Source of the DNA: Arcobacter vandammei
GTDB lineage: Bacteria; Campylobacterota; Campylobacteria; Campylobacterales; Arcobacteraceae
Assembly (NCBI RefSeq): GCF_016106035.1
Contig: NZ_JADKPZ010000003.1
Coordinates: 1 to 64,000 of the forward strand
DNA: 64,000 nt
Reading direction: 5' to 3'
The notes beneath the pieces are model-generated. The model did no database searches and was not told the origin of the DNA. It worked only from the letters and a program-made list of their open reading frames with translations. Below are positions 62,140-64,000 of the stretch, piece after piece (position 1 is the stretch's first letter; the number at the start of each line of letters is the position of its first letter). The translations under genes and the position numbers were made by a program.

Positions 62140-63761
62140 GATTGAAAAGAAACTGCATTTTTTTTAATGCTAAAATTGAAGGATCTGCAACCGTAGATTG
62201 GGGTCATGAATTAGGACAAAGTAGTGCTAATGGTTATTTAATGAAGATAGAGGGTTGTTCTGAAATAATTAACGGTTTAGTATTTAATCAAGTAAAAGAT
62301 ATCAATAATTTTTTATATGGTCGTGGTAATACTGAAAATAAGGATATTGAAGTAGTTTCAATATTTTATAATGTAGTAATTAGAATCTATGATGTTGAAG
62401 AAGATACTCATACAGAACATACCATAAGTAAGCCATTGATATTAATTATTGCAAAGGAAACTAGTGGTAGTCATTTTGGTAGAAGAACATTAAAAATGAA
62501 TATAGGTTTTACTTATAACGAGATTAAAAATCAAGAATTTTACAATGAAATTGTTAATATTATACCAAATCCATGTTTTGCATATAGTTTAGATTATGAC
62601 AATGTAAATACTGGAATATTAACACTAACTATAATTAAAGCTCCACAACCAGAACCTATTAAAAATAAACCTAATCTTGTTTATGAGTCTTTAGATGAAA
62701 GAAATAAGATTTGGGATGCTCTAGAACATAACTATTCTGAAAAATATGCTAGTTTAAATAAATTATCTGTACTTAAATCTTCTTATTCAACTACTAACAA
62801 AAAAGCTTCAAATATAATATATTTTGGTTCACCTGGAACTGGAAAATCTTTTGTAGCAGATGGGAAAACTGGTGCGAATATAGAGGGACAAAAAGAATTT
62901 GTTGAAAAAACTACTTTTCATCCAGAATATGATTATAACTCTTTTGTTGGTGGTTATAAGCCAGTAATGGTTAAAAAAGATGAAGAAAATAAAATTGAAT
63001 ACAAGTTTGTTCCCCAAATATTTACAAATATCTATGTAAAAGCTTGGAATAATTTAAATAACCATTATTTCTTACAAATTGAAGAAATTAACAGAGGAAA
63101 TTGTGCAGAAATTTTTGGAGATTTATTTCAACTTTTAGATAGAGATGAAAATGGAAAAAGTAAGTATGAAACAACAGCTACTGAAGATTTAAAAATTTAC
63201 TTAGAAGAGAATTTAAAAGAAAATGGATTAGATGGAATCAAAGGTGGTAAGTTAAGATTACCTTCTAATTTATCAATTATTGCTACAATGAATACTTCAG
63301 ACCAATCTTTATTCCCTATGGATAGTGCCTTTAAAAGAAGATGGGATTGGGAATATGTTCCAATTGAATACGATTCAGAAAAAAGTGATTCTGACTTCAT
63401 TATTAGATTAACTTCAGGGTCTAAATATAAATGGTTAGACTTTTTAAAAGAAGTTAATAAAAGAATTTTAGATGCGACACACAGTCAAGATAAACAAGTT
63501 GGTAATTGGTTTGTTAATGCTAAAAATACAGATAATATCATTGATGAAAAAACTTTTATTAACAAAGTGATATTTTATCTATGGAATGATGTTTTTAAGG
63601 ATGAAGATGAAACTATTTTTATAAAAGGTGAAGAATTATTAACTTATGAGCATTTCTTTACAAATAACATTAATTCTGAATTAATTGAGTATATTTTTGT
63701 TAATAATTTAAATCTTATAAAAATAGAAAATGAAGTAAGTTCTGAACCAAAAGAAGCATAA
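62136..63761 (+). CDS. McrB-like AAA+ NTPase of a restriction system
   Basis: A 541-residue protein. Residues 1-220 are an unrecognised N-terminal region, probably target recognition (landmarks ATVDWGHELGQSS, GRRTLKMNIGF). The AAA+ motor of McrB type follows: Walker A GSPGTGKS (231-238), Walker B FLQIEEINRG (312-321), the McrB signature MNTSD (385-389) and arginine-finger RRWD (401-404). McrB-type motors use GTP or ATP to translocate DNA for a partner nuclease. It overlaps the methyltransferase gene by 4 bases and the next gene by 1. Confidence 0.9.
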   Translation: MRLKRNCIFFNAKIEGSATVDWGHELGQSSANGYLMKIEGCSEIINGLVFNQVKDINNFLYGRGNTENKDIEVVSIFYNVVIRIYDVEEDTHTEHTISKPLILIIAKETSGSHFGRRTLKMNIGFTYNEIKNQEFYNEIVNIIPNPCFAYSLDYDNVNTGILTLTIIKAPQPEPIKNKPNLVYESLDERNKIWDALEHNYSEKYASLNKLSVLKSSYSTTNKKASNIIYFGSPGTGKSFVADGKTGANIEGQKEFVEKTTFHPEYDYNSFVGGYKPVMVKKDEENKIEYKFVPQIFTNIYVKAWNNLNNHYFLQIEEINRGNCAEIFGDLFQLLDRDENGKSKYETTATEDLKIYLEENLKENGLDGIKGGKLRLPSNLSIIATMNTSDQSLFPMDSAFKRRWDWEYVPIEYDSEKSDSDFIIRLTSGSKYKWLDFLKEVNKRILDATHSQDKQVGNWFVNAKNTDNIIDEKTFINKVIFYLWNDVFKDEDETIFIKGEELLTYEHFFTNNINSELIEYIFVNNLNLIKIENEVSSEPKEA

Positions 63762-64000
63762 TGAAAATTTTAATTGAAGGTGAGAAGTATAATACATCTG
63801 ATATAAAAGACATTATAGATTCTAGATTTTATAAAGAGAATGGGACTAAATCAATTATCGATTATGTTGGATATTACTATTCTTTTAAAAATAAAGAAGT
63901 TGTATATATACTTCCAAAAGTTTTTATTGATGAAAATAAAAAAGTTTTATTTGAATACGATAAACTTGATTTAATCAAACCTGAATTTGAAGAAAATATA
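63761..64000 (+). CDS. Partial partner subunit of the McrB-like NTPase (LlaJI R2/McrC-like)
   Basis: The ATG at 63761 overlaps the stop of the McrB-like gene (TAATG), and 80 codons run open to the right edge. The translation starts KILIEGEKYNTSDIKD and contains YYYSFKNKEVVYILPKVF. No nuclease motif is reached in the window. Position implies the nuclease or adaptor partner of the motor. With a C5 methyltransferase next door, an LlaJI-type R2 subunit is more likely than McrC, but this cannot be decided here. Confidence 0.6.
   Translation, partial: MKILIEGEKYNTSDIKDIIDSRFYKENGTKSIIDYVGYYYSFKNKEVVYILPKVFIDENKKVLFEYDKLDLIKPEFEENI

Overview
The window is a gene-dense, strongly AT-rich stretch of a bacterial chromosome. 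It most likely comes from an Arcobacter-type member of the Campylobacterota (Arcobacter/Aliarcobacter). The clues are: the futalosine menaquinone enzyme MqnE; CcoG for cbb3-type oxidase assembly; an HP0268-type small protein directly before miaB (the Helicobacter pylori order); and the block M23 peptidase-lpxC-tsaB-thrB-ylxR-infB-rbfA-rimP, which matches the Campylobacter jejuni order as I remember it. Promoters are mostly a bare TATAAT/TAAAAT -10 box, and TTG/GTG starts are fairly common. I see no rRNA, tRNA, CRISPR array, insertion sequence or prophage. No gene-free stretch exceeds 300 bases. The longest gaps are 53819-54087 (ccoG promoter region), 60936-61185 (a regulator relic plus the promoter region of the restriction-modification genes) and 4140-4324 (hairpins and promoters before bioF).

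Layout. 1-1639: the end of an unknown gene, then a two-partner-secretion transporter (TpsB) with no visible TpsA partner. 1785-7447: envelope and metabolic genes (an OmpA-like lipoprotein, MidA-like methyltransferase, ThiS, YraN, BioF, a beta-carbonic anhydrase, a small membrane protein, MqnE). 7469-17767: a flagellar region. The minus strand carries fliT-like/fliS, fliD, flgK, flgH, an unknown membrane protein, fliL, a MotE-like protein, a FliJ-like protein, fliQ and an unknown acidic protein; flgI-fliM diverge on the plus strand. Together these supply hook-filament junction, cap, L- and P-rings, export gate, stator accessory and switch parts. fliW follows at 20143. FlgO-like lipoproteins lie far away at 58759-60020.

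17843-39142: housekeeping genes, including rpsF-ssb-rpsR, holA, an RNase R-family exonuclease, ilvC, a polysaccharide-deacetylase-like protein, dprA, murC, a TrkA-C protein, tgt, gatC, an ArsC-like protein, an AAA/DUF4143 ATPase behind an unusual double operator, cysS, nusA, HP0268-like, miaB, an acyltransferase, a large unknown membrane protein and yidB-like. 39180-50429: a continuous 12-gene minus-strand run (nadA, nadC, a DHH phosphoesterase, M23 peptidase, lpxC, tsaB, thrB, ylxR, infB, rbfA, rimP, ribD) linking NAD synthesis, envelope synthesis, translation initiation and riboflavin. 50522-60679: plsY-folB-argD, a double-thioredoxin protein, ccoG, pyrG, recJ, two FlgO-like lipoproteins and a DJ-1 protein.

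60720-64000: the most accessory-looking part. It holds an orphan antitoxin-like ORF, a decayed XRE-regulator tail, and a tightly coupled cytosine-C5 methyltransferase / McrB-like NTPase / partial third gene. This looks like an LlaJI-type NTP-dependent restriction system running off the right edge. The best leads for something new are this cluster, the AAA/DUF4143 gene with its two mirror-image operators around a -10 box, and several unrecognised proteins inside the flagellar operon.
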